Shown: positions 39,830-49,931, counted from the stretch's first letter. The stretch is 64,000 nucleotides of DNA from Pseudoduganella danionis (GCF_009720775.1 NZ_WNKW01000004.1:428577-492576), one strand, 5' to 3'. The notes: generated by a model not told the origin, from the sequence alone. Numbers and translations are program-made.

Positions 39830-42800
39830 ATGCCTTCCTCCGTGCCTTCCCTTACTACTGCGCAGATCGTCGCTCTGACGACGCAGGCAGTGGCGGCCTG
39901 GAGCACGGAAGATGTGCAAGCACTGAGTACCGCGCAAACCCAGGTGTTGCGCACAGATCAAGTGGCCGCCCTGAGCAGCGTGCAACTGGGGGCTCTGTCC
40001 AGCAGCAATGTTGCAGTGCTGACTACTCAGGATATCGGCGCCATCGCGGCCAGCAAATTGAATGCCGTGGCGGCCGCCCAGACCGGCTTCCTGGCGGCCT
40101 GGAATAGCCAGCAAATTGTCGCGCTGACCACTGCCCAGAGCGCCGCGCTGGGCAGTGCTGCCTTCAGCACCTTCAGTTCTGCTGCGATTGCAGCTTTTGA
40201 AACAGTCGATCTGGCAGCGCTCGATACCAGCGCCATTGCCATACTTTCCAGTAATCAGCTCGCCTTGCTGGCCACGGCCCAGGTACAGGCGCTCACTACG
40301 CGCCAACTGGCCGTGCTGACGGCTGGCGCCGTAGCGGCCATAGGCAGCCGGGGCCTGGCCGCATTGAATACGCGCGGCGTGGCGGCGCTGAGTACGGCGC
40401 AGCTCGCGGAGCTGACGAGTGTTCAGGTGGCTAGCTTGTCGACTGCCCAGATGATGCAGCTGGGCAGCGCCCAGTTGCTGGCCTTGAATCCCGCCTATGT
40501 GGGCGTGCTGTCCAGCCAAGATATTGCAGTGGTAGCGCCCACCGTACTGAATGCCGTGGGCGCGGCGCAAAGCCGCTTCATGGCCGCGCTCGACAGCCGC
40601 CAGCAAGCAGCCTTGAATACGGCACAAGTGGCGGCACTGGGATCGGACGCTTTCAATGGCTTGGGCAGCAATGCCATCGCCCGTCTGAGTACCGCCAATG
40701 TGACGGCCCTGGGCAGCCAGTTGCTGGCCGCCTTGTCCAGCAGCCAGATCGCGCTGCTCGAGACTGCACAATGGGCGGCCCTGAGCACGCGCCAACTGGC
40801 GGCGTTGCCGACCGGGGCCTGGAGTGCTGCCGGCACGCGCGGCGTGAGCGCGCTGAGCACCTTGCAGATCAGTGCGCTCAACAGCAGCCAGATCGGCGAA
40901 TGGAATAGCCGCCAGATCGCAGCCCTGAGTACCGTGCAGATGCAGCAGCTCAGTAGCACGCAGCTCAATGGCCTGTCCTCGGCCCAGTTGGCGGGGCTGG
41001 AAACGCAGGATCTGCAAGCCATCCGCAGCGCCACCATGGCGGCACTCGATACCCGCATCCTGGCCGCACTGAGCGGCGTCCAGCTGGGGGCTTTGAGCAG
41101 CACACAGTTTGCCGGCTTGCGTAGTGCCCAGTTGGTGGCGCTGAATCCGGCGCTGCTGGCACAATTGGGAACGCTGGATATCGCCGTGCTGAGCCCGGTG
41201 GTGCTGAATGCCGTGGCGGCCGCCCAGACGAATTTCCTGTCGGCCCTGAGTTCGGTCCAACTGGCAGCGTTAGGCACAGCCCAGGTGGCGGCACTCGGCA
41301 GTGCCGCGTTTGCCAGCTTGCCTAGCCAGGCCATCAGCAGTTTCAGCACTGCCAATCTGGCCGCGCTCAGTACGGCCGTGCTGGCCGCGCTGGCGCCAGC
41401 CCAGCTGGCGCTGCTGAGCAGCAATCAGGTGGCGGGTCTGGGCACGCGCCAATTACAGGCGCTGTCCACTGATGATGTGCTGGCCCTGGGCACGCGCGGC
41501 GTGCTGGCTTTGCGCAGTCAGGGCATTGCGGCACTCAGTACCCAGCAGTTAAGCGCCTTGTCGACCGACCAGGTGGTGGCCTTGAGCACGGCGCAGGCAG
41601 CCGCACTGAGTAGCGCGCAATTGAACGGCTGGACCAGCTACCAGCTGGCTGCGCTGGAAACGGCCGATTTCGCCATGCTGCGAACGGCCGCCATGGCTGG
41701 CCTCAGCAGCGACCAGATGGCGGCCTTGACGACGGCCCAGTTGCAGGCCATGAGTGCGCGCGTGTTTGTCAGCCTGAGCAGCCAGCAGCTAGCGGCGCTG
41801 GCCGCTAATGCGATTGCTGCGCTGCCGCTGGACGATCTGGCTGCCGTGAGCAGCACCAGCGTGGCGCAACTGCTGCCGGCTTTGCTGGCGCAGCTCAGTA
41901 GCGCCCAGTTTGCGGCACTCGGCACGTCGGCGCTGGCGGCGCTGAGCAGTTCTCAGGTTGCCGCCCTGAACAACAGCCAGTTGCAAACCTGGGGTAGCAG
42001 CCAGGTGGCGGCGCTGGGTAGCCGCCAGATGCTGGGCTTGAGCAGTGATCAGTTTGCAGCGCTCGGCAGCGCCGCGCTGCAGCGGCTGAGCACGGCAGCG
42101 CTGTCGGCTCTGAGCTCGACCCAATTGGCAGGCTGGGGCAGTAGCCAGCTAGCCGCGCTGAGTACCGCGCAGATCGCCGCCTTGCGTCCGGCTGCGCTGG
42201 TGGGCGTGAGCCCGGCCACCATAGGCGCATTCACGACGCTGCAACTGGCCAGCCTGGCCACGGCCCAGGTGGCGGCGCTCAGTTCGGACCAGTTGCAGGC
42301 CATGCCGGCGGGCGATCTGGCCGCCTTGCGCAGCAATCTGGTGGCGGTACTGAGTACGGCACAAGTGCAGGCACTGACCAGCGCCCAGTTGGCCGCACTC
42401 GATAGCAATCAGGTCGCCGTGCTGAACAGCGCCCAGCTCAATGCGCTGAGTGTGGAGGCACTGGCCGGCTTGGGCGCGCAGGCGTGGCCGGCGCTTAGCA
42501 CGGCCAGTCTGGCCAGCCTGAATACCAGCAGCTTTGCCAGTCTGAACACGGCCCAACTGGCAGCATTTGCTAGCCGGCAAATAGCGCTGCTGAGTAGCGC
42601 GCAATTGAATGCGCTCGATAGCGGCCAGATCGTCAGCTTGTCGGCCAGCCAGTTGGCGGCCTTGCGGGCGGCCCAGGTGGCCAGCCTTGGGCTGGCGCAA
42701 GTGACGGCCTTGTCGAGCGCTGCCATCGGCGCATTGAGCAGCGCAGCGATTGCAGCGCTGAGCTCGGATCAACTGGCGGTGCTGGGCGCTTATGCGGGTA

Positions 42801-45800
42801 GCGCCGCGATCCAGCAACTGAGCACGCTGCAGATCTCGGCACTGGCCAGCGCCGCACTGGTGGGACTGAGTGCCAGCGAGGCCACGGCCCTGACGGCAAC
42901 ACAGGCTTCGGCCCTGAGCAGTAGCCAGCTACGTGCACTGAGTCTGGCTGCGGTGGCCGCCATCGAGCCGCTCGATCTGGCTGCGCTGCGCACGGCAGCT
43001 ATCGTGGGCCTGAGTACCGACCAGCTACAGCAGCTCAGCGAAGCCCAGCTGGCGGCGCTGACCATGGCCCAATTCCAGAGCCTGAGTACGGCCCAGCGCA
43101 GTGCTTTGTCGGCCGATACCGTTGCGGCGTTTTTGACGGCGAATCTGAGTGCGCTGAGCACGGCTGAAGTGGCTGCGCTGAGTACGCGTGCACTGCGCAA
43201 TATGGTGGCGGCCCAGCTATCGAGCTTAACTTCGCGTCAGGTGGGGGTGCTGAGTAGCGAGCAATTGGCCGCGCTGCGGACCGAGCAGGTGGCAGCACTG
43301 GGTCCTAGCCAGATACTGGGCCTGAGTTCGAGCAACATCGGCGGCCTGAACACGGACGATATGGCGGCGCTAGGGGCGCCGGCATTGCGTGCACTGGGGG
43401 CCTCGGCGCTGGCGGCGCTGACGCCGGAACAACTGGCCGCGCTGGGTACGGAGCTGGGTGCCAACCTGCTGAGTGTGCTCAGCACGGCGCAACTGGCCTC
43501 ATTGACGCCGACCGCGCTGGCTGGCCTGAGCACGGCACAGGTGATCGATCTGACCACGGCCCAGGCCGCTGCGCTGAATAGCGCGCAATTACCCGCCTTG
43601 AGCACGGCCGCGCTGGCGCTGATGCAAACGGCCGATGTGGCCGCACTCAGCGTACGTGGCATTGCCAGCTTGACGGCGGCCCAGATGGCAGCGCTGAGCA
43701 GTGCGCAAATTGCAGCCTTGGGCACGGCCCAAGTGGCTAGTCTGGGCAGCGACCAGGTATTGGCGCTGTCTTCGAGCGGGCTGGCAGGGCTGGAAACGGC
43801 GGATGTAAGCGCGCTGAGCACGAGTGTGGTGGCGGCGCTGCCGCTGCAGCAGTTGCAGCAACTGAGCAGCGCACAAGTGGCGGCGTTGAGCACGCGCCAG
43901 ATGGCGGCGCTCAGCAACGAACAATGGAATGGCTGGAGCGTGGCCCAGTTGGCCCAGCTCAATTCAGCGCAACTGGGCGTGCTGGGTTCGCGCCAGTTGG
44001 CCGAACTGGCGCCAGCCCAGCTAGCGGGTATGAATACGGCCGCACTGGCCGGGCTGAAGGCCGCAGCGCTGGCGGCGCTGAGCTCCGATCAACTGGCGGT
44101 GCTGGCGAATGACAGTTACGGCAGCAGCCACTTTGATGTGCTGTCGACCTTGCAGATTGCCGCGCTCAGTACGCTGGCCTTGCCCGGGCTGACTACGGCG
44201 CAAGTAGCCATGCTGACTACCCGGCAGGCGGCCGCACTGAGCAGCAGCCAGCTAGGCGCATTCGAACTGGAAGATATTGCCGCCTTGCCCGTGGCCGATC
44301 TGGCGGCCTTGCGTACCCAGGCGCTGCGAGGTCTGAGTGCCGGACAGATGCAGGTGCTCAACAGTGCCCAGCTACAAGGCATGGGTACCCAGCAGATCGC
44401 TGCACTCAGCGATCTCCAGTTAGTGGCTTTACCGGCAGAGGTGCAACTGGCGCTGACTTCGGCACAGGTGAGTGCGCTGAGCACGGCGGCAGTGGCGGCG
44501 CTTGCACCGGAGGTGCTGGGCGCCCTGAATACGGCGCAGTGGGCGGCACTGGGCACGCGCCAGTTGGCCGCATTGAGCAGCGACCAGACCGCCGCGCTGG
44601 TGACGGCGCAAGCCAGCATCATCAGTGCAGCGCAGTTGGCAGCGTTTGGTACGCGCCAGATTGCCGGCCTGAGTACGGCTAATCTGGCCCTGCTGGGCGC
44701 GGCCGTACTGCCCGGTTTAAGCACGCTGGCTATTGCGGCCTTGAGTGCCGACCAGCTCACTGCACTCGGCGGTAATCTGCAGTCCAACCAGTTGGCCGGC
44801 TTGCGTACGGCCCAGATCGCCGCGCTCAGTAGCACGGCGCTGGCGGGCCTGTCCGTGGCCCAGGTCATCGCGCTGAATACGGCCCAGATGGCGGCATTCA
44901 GCAGCCTGCAGATCAGTGCGCTCGACCCGATACTGTTTGGCGCGATGGAAACCCAGGACTTGATGGCCGTGCGCACAGCCGCCTTGCAAGGGTTGACGAC
45001 TGACCAGATCGAGCGCATGGATGGCGACCGCATTGCCGCCCTGACCACGGCCCAGATCAGCATACTGAATTCGACGCAGTTGGCGGCACTGGCTGGCTAT
45101 CAACTGTATGCGCTGAGCACGACCCAGGTGGCGACACTGAGTTCGCGCCAACTGGTGCGGCTGGCGACCAATGCCTTGCCGGCGCTGGGCAGCGCAGATA
45201 TTGCCGCGCTGACTACGGCCGCCCTGACGGGCTTGAGTACGGCCCAGGCCGCAGTGTTGCGCAGCAACCAGCTAGCCGCCTTGCGTACGCTACAAATCGC
45301 GGTGCTGCAGAGCGCCCAGGTGGCGGCACTGGATACGGGCGCGCTGGCTGCCCTGTCGAGCAACGCAGTCGCCGCCCTGAACACGGCGGCACTGGGCGGC
45401 CTGAGTGGCAGCGTGCTGGCGGGGCTTGGTACGGCGCAGCTAGCTGGCCTGAACACGGCGCAAATGGCCAGCCTGCGCAGCAACCAATTGGCCGGACTGA
45501 CGACGGCGCAGATTTTTGCGCTGAGCGCACGTCAGGCCGGCGCATTGACCTCGCAGCAGATTGCCCGCCTGCCCGAAACCAGCATCGCCGCGTTCGGCAC
45601 GGCGGCTCTGGCCGGCCTGAGTCCGGCTGCGCTGGCAGGATTGAGTTCCGCCCAGATGGCGGTGCTGGGGAACGATCCGCTGGGTAGCGGAGCCCAGTTG
45701 CTGTCCTTGCTCGGTACGGCACAGGTGGCGGCGCTGGGGACGGCGGCACTGCAGGGCCTGACGAGTGCCCAGCTCGTCGCATTGTCGACGGCGCAAGCAG

Positions 45801-47365
45801 CGGCGCTGGGCAGCGCCCAGTTGCGCTCCTTGCAGCCTGCGCTGCTGGCCAATATGGAAACGGCTGATCTGGGTGCTTTGAATACGGCTGCCGTTGCCGT
45901 GCTGAATAGCCAGCAACTGCAGGCCTTGAGCACGCAGCAGGTGGGGGCGCTCAATGCCGGACAGCTAGCCAGCATGTCCAGCGGCCAGTTGGTTGCACTC
46001 AGCAGCAGCCAGGTAGCGGCCTTGCGCACGGCTGCTGTCGCGGCCATCAATCCGGCTTTGCTGAATCAGGCCGGCGCCGTCGGCAATCTGCTGTCGGCCA
46101 TGGACAGCGACCAGTTGCGTGCTTTGACCGGCAATCAGGTAGCGACGCTGGGCACGGCCGCGCTGCGCCAGATTCAGGCTGGCATGATAGCCGGCATAGA
46201 TCCGATAGATATGCGCGGCATCCGCACGGACACTATCCGCGCCTTGCGCCAGGAACAGTTGCTGGCCCTGACCACGGCCCAGCTCACGGCACTGACGGTG
46301 GCGCAAGTAGGCGCACTGCAGCCGACCATAGGCATCAGCGACCAGTTCACGGTGGAACAGATGGTGGCGTTCGGCACCGCCCAGTTGCGCGCAATGAATA
46401 CCACCATGCTGGTGGCGTTGACACCGCGTGATCTGGGTTCGATCGAAACCCGGGATATCGGCGCGCTGACGGATGTGCAGATTAAAGTGCTGACCTCGAC
46501 GCAGATGCAAGCACTGTTGCCCGAGCAGCTAGCGGCTTTGACCACGCGCCAGATGCACGCGCTGTCGAATAATCAGTACAGTGCTTTGACGCCATGGCAG
46601 TTGGCGGCGCTGAGCCCGGGCCAGATCGCTGCGCTGAGTTTTATCACCCCGCTGGCGCTGGATCTGGATGGCTTGGGGGTGCAGACCCTGGACCGCAGTG
46701 CCGGTGTGCAGTTCGATCTGGCGGCCAGTGGCCAGCGCCAGGGCACGGGCTGGATTGCCGCTGGCGATGGCTTGCTGGTGCGCGATCTGAACCGGGATGG
46801 CGTGATTAATGATGGGCGCGAATTGTTTGGCGCGGCGACCGTGCTGGCATCGGGCGTGCGCGCGGCCGATGGCTATGCGGCGCTGGCGGCGCTCGACGAT
46901 AATCAGGATGGCGTGGTCGATGCGCAGGATCAGGCGTTCGATCAGCTACAGGTGTGGGTGGATAGCAATAGTGATGGCATCAGCCAGGCCAGTGAATTGA
47001 ACCCGCTGGCGCAGCTGCATATCCGTAGCCTGTCACTCGCAGCACGGCTGACGGCGGTACTGGAGCACGGTAATTTGATAGGCCTGAGCGGTAGTTACAC
47101 CCGTGATGACGGCACCAGCCACGCGCTGGCCGATGTCTGGCTGCGTCAGGCCGATGCCGAGGCGGCGGACCTTGCCCCGCTGGGTAGCCGGGTCGCGCGT
47201 ATGGCTCAGGCGATGGAACGTTATCTGGCAGCGGCGCCGCTGGAATGCGGTGTGGCTGACCCTGCCGCGCCGGGCAGCCTGAGTGTGCCTGCGCCCGCGC
47301 TGCTGGCACTGGCGCCGCAGCCCGAGCAGCCTGTCGCGGCCGCGGTAGCCGCACCGCGCCGCTAA
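39830..47365 (+). CDS. Giant octapeptide-repeat protein with C-terminal calcium-binding-like domain
   Basis: 2511 residues from ATG 39830 (a GTG directly before it is in frame); AGGA lies 7 bases upstream. Residues 7 to about 2270 are almost wholly eight-residue repeats of form L-[ST]-[ST]-x-Q-[VIL]-x-A (LSTAQVAA, LSSDQLAV), about 280 copies. The last 240 residues begin with PLALDLDGLGVQTLDRS, the start of a domain often seen at the end of large RTX-type exoproteins, and contain three EF-hand-like loops: DLNRDGVINDGRE (2319), DDNQDGVVDAQD (2356) and DSNSDGISQASE (2378). No Sec signal peptide is visible; the end domain suggests type I-like export, but no exporter genes are in the window. A surface or biofilm role is inference only. 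A paralogue begins at 62908. Confidence 0.85.
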   Translation: MPSSVPSLTTAQIVALTTQAVAAWSTEDVQALSTAQTQVLRTDQVAALSSVQLGALSSSNVAVLTTQDIGAIAASKLNAVAAAQTGFLAAWNSQQIVALTTAQSAALGSAAFSTFSSAAIAAFETVDLAALDTSAIAILSSNQLALLATAQVQALTTRQLAVLTAGAVAAIGSRGLAALNTRGVAALSTAQLAELTSVQVASLSTAQMMQLGSAQLLALNPAYVGVLSSQDIAVVAPTVLNAVGAAQSRFMAALDSRQQAALNTAQVAALGSDAFNGLGSNAIARLSTANVTALGSQLLAALSSSQIALLETAQWAALSTRQLAALPTGAWSAAGTRGVSALSTLQISALNSSQIGEWNSRQIAALSTVQMQQLSSTQLNGLSSAQLAGLETQDLQAIRSATMAALDTRILAALSGVQLGALSSTQFAGLRSAQLVALNPALLAQLGTLDIAVLSPVVLNAVAAAQTNFLSALSSVQLAALGTAQVAALGSAAFASLPSQAISSFSTANLAALSTAVLAALAPAQLALLSSNQVAGLGTRQLQALSTDDVLALGTRGVLALRSQGIAALSTQQLSALSTDQVVALSTAQAAALSSAQLNGWTSYQLAALETADFAMLRTAAMAGLSSDQMAALTTAQLQAMSARVFVSLSSQQLAALAANAIAALPLDDLAAVSSTSVAQLLPALLAQLSSAQFAALGTSALAALSSSQVAALNNSQLQTWGSSQVAALGSRQMLGLSSDQFAALGSAALQRLSTAALSALSSTQLAGWGSSQLAALSTAQIAALRPAALVGVSPATIGAFTTLQLASLATAQVAALSSDQLQAMPAGDLAALRSNLVAVLSTAQVQALTSAQLAALDSNQVAVLNSAQLNALSVEALAGLGAQAWPALSTASLASLNTSSFASLNTAQLAAFASRQIALLSSAQLNALDSGQIVSLSASQLAALRAAQVASLGLAQVTALSSAAIGALSSAAIAALSSDQLAVLGAYAGSAAIQQLSTLQISALASAALVGLSASEATALTATQASALSSSQLRALSLAAVAAIEPLDLAALRTAAIVGLSTDQLQQLSEAQLAALTMAQFQSLSTAQRSALSADTVAAFLTANLSALSTAEVAALSTRALRNMVAAQLSSLTSRQVGVLSSEQLAALRTEQVAALGPSQILGLSSSNIGGLNTDDMAALGAPALRALGASALAALTPEQLAALGTELGANLLSVLSTAQLASLTPTALAGLSTAQVIDLTTAQAAALNSAQLPALSTAALALMQTADVAALSVRGIASLTAAQMAALSSAQIAALGTAQVASLGSDQVLALSSSGLAGLETADVSALSTSVVAALPLQQLQQLSSAQVAALSTRQMAALSNEQWNGWSVAQLAQLNSAQLGVLGSRQLAELAPAQLAGMNTAALAGLKAAALAALSSDQLAVLANDSYGSSHFDVLSTLQIAALSTLALPGLTTAQVAMLTTRQAAALSSSQLGAFELEDIAALPVADLAALRTQALRGLSAGQMQVLNSAQLQGMGTQQIAALSDLQLVALPAEVQLALTSAQVSALSTAAVAALAPEVLGALNTAQWAALGTRQLAALSSDQTAALVTAQASIISAAQLAAFGTRQIAGLSTANLALLGAAVLPGLSTLAIAALSADQLTALGGNLQSNQLAGLRTAQIAALSSTALAGLSVAQVIALNTAQMAAFSSLQISALDPILFGAMETQDLMAVRTAALQGLTTDQIERMDGDRIAALTTAQISILNSTQLAALAGYQLYALSTTQVATLSSRQLVRLATNALPALGSADIAALTTAALTGLSTAQAAVLRSNQLAALRTLQIAVLQSAQVAALDTGALAALSSNAVAALNTAALGGLSGSVLAGLGTAQLAGLNTAQMASLRSNQLAGLTTAQIFALSARQAGALTSQQIARLPETSIAAFGTAALAGLSPAALAGLSSAQMAVLGNDPLGSGAQLLSLLGTAQVAALGTAALQGLTSAQLVALSTAQAAALGSAQLRSLQPALLANMETADLGALNTAAVAVLNSQQLQALSTQQVGALNAGQLASMSSGQLVALSSSQVAALRTAAVAAINPALLNQAGAVGNLLSAMDSDQLRALTGNQVATLGTAALRQIQAGMIAGIDPIDMRGIRTDTIRALRQEQLLALTTAQLTALTVAQVGALQPTIGISDQFTVEQMVAFGTAQLRAMNTTMLVALTPRDLGSIETRDIGALTDVQIKVLTSTQMQALLPEQLAALTTRQMHALSNNQYSALTPWQLAALSPGQIAALSFITPLALDLDGLGVQTLDRSAGVQFDLAASGQRQGTGWIAAGDGLLVRDLNRDGVINDGRELFGAATVLASGVRAADGYAALAALDDNQDGVVDAQDQAFDQLQVWVDSNSDGISQASELNPLAQLHIRSLSLAARLTAVLEHGNLIGLSGSYTRDDGTSHALADVWLRQADAEAADLAPLGSRVARMAQAMERYLAAAPLECGVADPAAPGSLSVPAPALLALAPQPEQPVAAAVAAPRR
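40997..46195 (+). repeat. Higher-order repeat of about 660 bases (216-221 residues) inside the octapeptide gene
   Basis: A marker of the type (M/L)ETADLAALRTAA recurs at 40997, 41654, 42302, 42962, 43622, 44285, 44945 and 45854; a weaker one is at 46196. Steps are 657, 648, 660, 660, 663, 660 and 909 bases. A second marker of the type SSDQLAVLG recurs at 42110, 42758, 43418, 44078, 44741 and 45641, and from 42758 on is followed by a short Gly/Asn/Asp/Ser-rich loop that breaks the octad phase. The distance between the two markers stays at 64-71 residues. All positions are in frame. Confidence 0.85.
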
Positions 47366-47407
47366 ACGGCGGCCGGTTACGGCCTTGAGGCCGGGCCGGT
47401 TTTGCGC

Positions 47408-47893
47408 TTACAGCGGCTGGAACACCCCGGCCGCCTTGTTCTTCTGCACGTTATCCCAGGCGAAGATTTTGCCGTTCATGGCCACGTACACGCCGGCCGG
47501 CAGCGTTTGCGCCACGGCGCTGGCAAAGCCCAGATTGAACATGGCGTCCGAATTGGCGATCTCGTAAGGAATCATGGCGCCCGTCAGCACGATGGTTTTG
47601 CCCAACTGGGCCGGACCCAGTACGGCAGCCGTCTGCGGCATGGTATCCGTGCCATGGATGATGACGATGGCTTTTTCCACTGCCGCCGTGCAACTGGCCA
47701 GAATGCGGGCGCGGTCGGCATCGACCATGTCGAGCGAATCCATCAGCGGCAACTGTTCCAGTGCCACCTCTACGGTCAGGCGGCAGCGTGCCAGCAGGGC
47801 CGGCAAATGACTTTCGCCGAAGCTCAGCTTGCCGTTGATTTCGTCATAGTGTTTATCGAAAGTGCCGCCGGTGGCGAGGATGCGCAAAGTCAT
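47408..47893 (-). CDS. Single-domain asparaginase-like protein
   Basis: 161 residues, half the length of a normal L-asparaginase. It keeps the N-terminal catalytic threonine motif (ILATGGTFDKHYDE) and the second motif (VIIHGTDTMPQTA), but the C-terminal domain is absent. Such short asparaginase-domain proteins exist as a family, so this is probably not a fragment. Catalysis would need a dimer arrangement that I cannot judge. It converges on the octapeptide-repeat gene. Confidence 0.88.
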   Translation of the reverse strand: MTLRILATGGTFDKHYDEINGKLSFGESHLPALLARCRLTVEVALEQLPLMDSLDMVDADRARILASCTAAVEKAIVIIHGTDTMPQTAAVLGPAQLGKTIVLTGAMIPYEIANSDAMFNLGFASAVAQTLPAGVYVAMNGKIFAWDNVQKNKAAGVFQPL

Positions 47894-48022
47894 GGTGAGT
47901 GCTCGGAGTCGGTAAAATGATGTGCATCATAACCTAAACCATCAGGGCGCCGTAGCCTCGCCAGCACACTGGAAATGTGCCCTGACTATGTCTACACTGG
48001 TTTCTTTGTCTGCGCGCTGCCC

Positions 48023-48847
48023 ATGACCATACTCGCTCCCGGGACTGTGATTTTCCACCGCCATCGCGGTTATGGCGTGATCACGGCCGTCAATCTGCTG
48101 ACAGGCTGGATCGCCGCCCGTTTCGGTAGCGAGTCGCGCACGCTGGACCTGAACCTGTCCACCGACGAAGTGCAGACGGCGGACGGCGTGCCCATCCTGT
48201 TCCGCCGCGCTCCGCCCGACCGCATGCCGCAGGCGCGCCTGATGGCCATGGTGCGTGCCCTGCATGGCGCCGGCTACCAGCGGCTGTATCTGTATGTGTG
48301 GCCGAAAGCGTCCGGCCTGCACTGGCGCTGGCATTTGTTCACAGGGCGGCGTGACTGGATGCAGCGTTCATGGCGCGAAGGCTGGTATGGCTCGGGTGCC
48401 GATTACAACGTCAACCCCGTGATGGGCTGGGGCGACAAGCCGGGCGCCAGTACCGAAGAACTGATCGCAGCACTGGCCCGCTTCGACCCGCACGGACTGG
48501 CGCAGGCGCTGGGCCGCGACGAAGACCATGCGGCATGGTTTGGCGCCATTTGCGATGCGCTGCTGCCCGGCTATATGTACAGTCTGGATATGGCGCGTCC
48601 GGCCCATGGCTTGCTGACAGAAATGCCACCGCTGCCCGTGGTGCCCGTGCGCGCCTCGCTGCCGGCCTATGCGGGGCCGGCCCTGCCATGGCCGCCGGGC
48701 TGGCAAGGCTTGTGGAGCAAAGTACATGCACTACCTGCTCCGCGGCTCGAGCTGGGGCCGCTGGCTACGCCGCTGCCGCCCGCCGCGGGCGCGCAATCCG
48801 ATCCCGATGAGGAGCCGGACGCCGAGCAGGCACCTGCTGCCGAATAA
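48023..48847 (+). CDS. Protein of unknown function with CarD/Tudor-like start
   Basis: 274 residues from ATG 48023 (an upstream GTG/ATG extension exists). I do not recognise the family. The first 60 residues (LAPGTVIFHRHRGYGVITAVNLLTGWIAARFG) look like a small beta-barrel of the CarD/SH3 kind. The middle is rich in Trp and Tyr (LYVWPKASGLHWRWHLFTGRRDW) and the end is Pro/Ala/Asp-rich. No signal peptide or membrane helix. Confidence 0.75.
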   Translation: MTILAPGTVIFHRHRGYGVITAVNLLTGWIAARFGSESRTLDLNLSTDEVQTADGVPILFRRAPPDRMPQARLMAMVRALHGAGYQRLYLYVWPKASGLHWRWHLFTGRRDWMQRSWREGWYGSGADYNVNPVMGWGDKPGASTEELIAALARFDPHGLAQALGRDEDHAAWFGAICDALLPGYMYSLDMARPAHGLLTEMPPLPVVPVRASLPAYAGPALPWPPGWQGLWSKVHALPAPRLELGPLATPLPPAAGAQSDPDEEPDAEQAPAAE

Positions 48848-48926
48848 GCCGGCGTTGAATAGGGTGTAAGGTGCTGACCCGTAGCAGCATTGTGCGCGGG
48901 CGCAGCGAGCGCGATGCCGCGGCCGT

Positions 48927-49931
48927 TCAGCGCAGCGGCCGCGCCTGCGCGCTATAGCCGGGGTTGTGGATGGCCGCACACTGGCCGGCCGCAAAATCGA
49001 CGATGTTCTGGAACGCGTGGCGGAAGTACAGCTCGTAGCTGTCGCGCTCCACATAGCCCAGATGGGGCGTGGCCAGGACGGTGGGGATGCGCAGTAGCGG
49101 GCTATCCGTGCCTAGCGGTTCGGACGTGTAGACATCGAGTGCTGCATAGCCGGGCCGGCCCCGTCCCAGCGCCTGCTCCAGCGCATCTGGCTGTACCAGT
49201 TCGGCGCGGCTGGTGTTGACGAACAGGGCTTCCGGTTTCATGCGCGCCAGATCCTCGGCCGTGACGATGCCACGCGTATCCGGATGCAAACGCAGGTGCA
49301 TGCTCAGCACATCGGCCTGTTCGAACAGTGCCGCGCGCGAGGCGGCTGCCTGATAGCCGTCGGCGACCGCCTTGGCGCGGCTGCTTGCGCTACCCCACAC
49401 CAGCACCTGCATGCCAAATGCGCGGCCATAGCCGGCCACTAGCTGGCCGATCTTGCTATAGCCCCAGATGCCCAGCGTGCGGCCTTTGAGCACCATGCCC
49501 AGCCCGTTGAGCTGCGGATTGACGGAGGCCGTCTGCCACAGCCCGTCCTTGAGGTTGGTCGCATACGGCACGATCTTGCGTGCTGCCGCCATGATCAGCG
49601 CCCAGGTCAGTTCGGCCGGTGCCGTGGGCGAGCCTACGCCTTCGGCAATCGCGATGCCGAGTTCGGTTGCGGCAGCCACATCCACATGGCCTGCCAGCTT
49701 GCCTGTCTGGGAAATGATTTTGAGATTCGGCAACTTGGCCAGCAGCGCGCGGTTGAGCGCCGTGCGTTCGCGGATCAGTACCAGCGCGTCGTAGGGCGCC
49801 AGCCGGATGGCCAACTGGCCCAGCCCGCGCGTGGTGTTGTTGAACACTTTCACCTCGTGCTCGCGCAACAGATCAAAGCAGGCGAGGCTAGGAGTTGCGT
49901 TCTGGTAATCATCAAGAATTGCGATTTTCAT
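48927..49931 (-). CDS. D-isomer-specific 2-hydroxyacid dehydrogenase
   Basis: 334 residues. NAD-binding Rossmann motif (LGIWGYSKIGQLVAGYGRAFG), then the catalytic Arg in LHPDTRGIV, the glutamate region LFVNTSRAELV and the His in ATPHLGYVERDSY. It resembles phosphoglycerate/hydroxypyruvate reductase-like enzymes; the substrate cannot be told. It is divergent from pckG. Confidence 0.92.
   Translation of the reverse strand: MKIAILDDYQNATPSLACFDLLREHEVKVFNNTTRGLGQLAIRLAPYDALVLIRERTALNRALLAKLPNLKIISQTGKLAGHVDVAAATELGIAIAEGVGSPTAPAELTWALIMAAARKIVPYATNLKDGLWQTASVNPQLNGLGMVLKGRTLGIWGYSKIGQLVAGYGRAFGMQVLVWGSASSRAKAVADGYQAAASRAALFEQADVLSMHLRLHPDTRGIVTAEDLARMKPEALFVNTSRAELVQPDALEQALGRGRPGYAALDVYTSEPLGTDSPLLRIPTVLATPHLGYVERDSYELYFRHAFQNIVDFAAGQCAAIHNPGYSAQARPLR

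Noticed and set aside
39794..41260. Long antisense open frames (up to 488 codons) in the octapeptide gene
   Set aside because: The regular codon pattern of the repeat removes stops from several frames; the sense frame has the RBS, the full-length reading and the C-terminal domain.
39830..47365. CRISPR-like or DNA tandem array
   Set aside because: The repetition is at protein level; the DNA units differ in sequence and there are no spacers.
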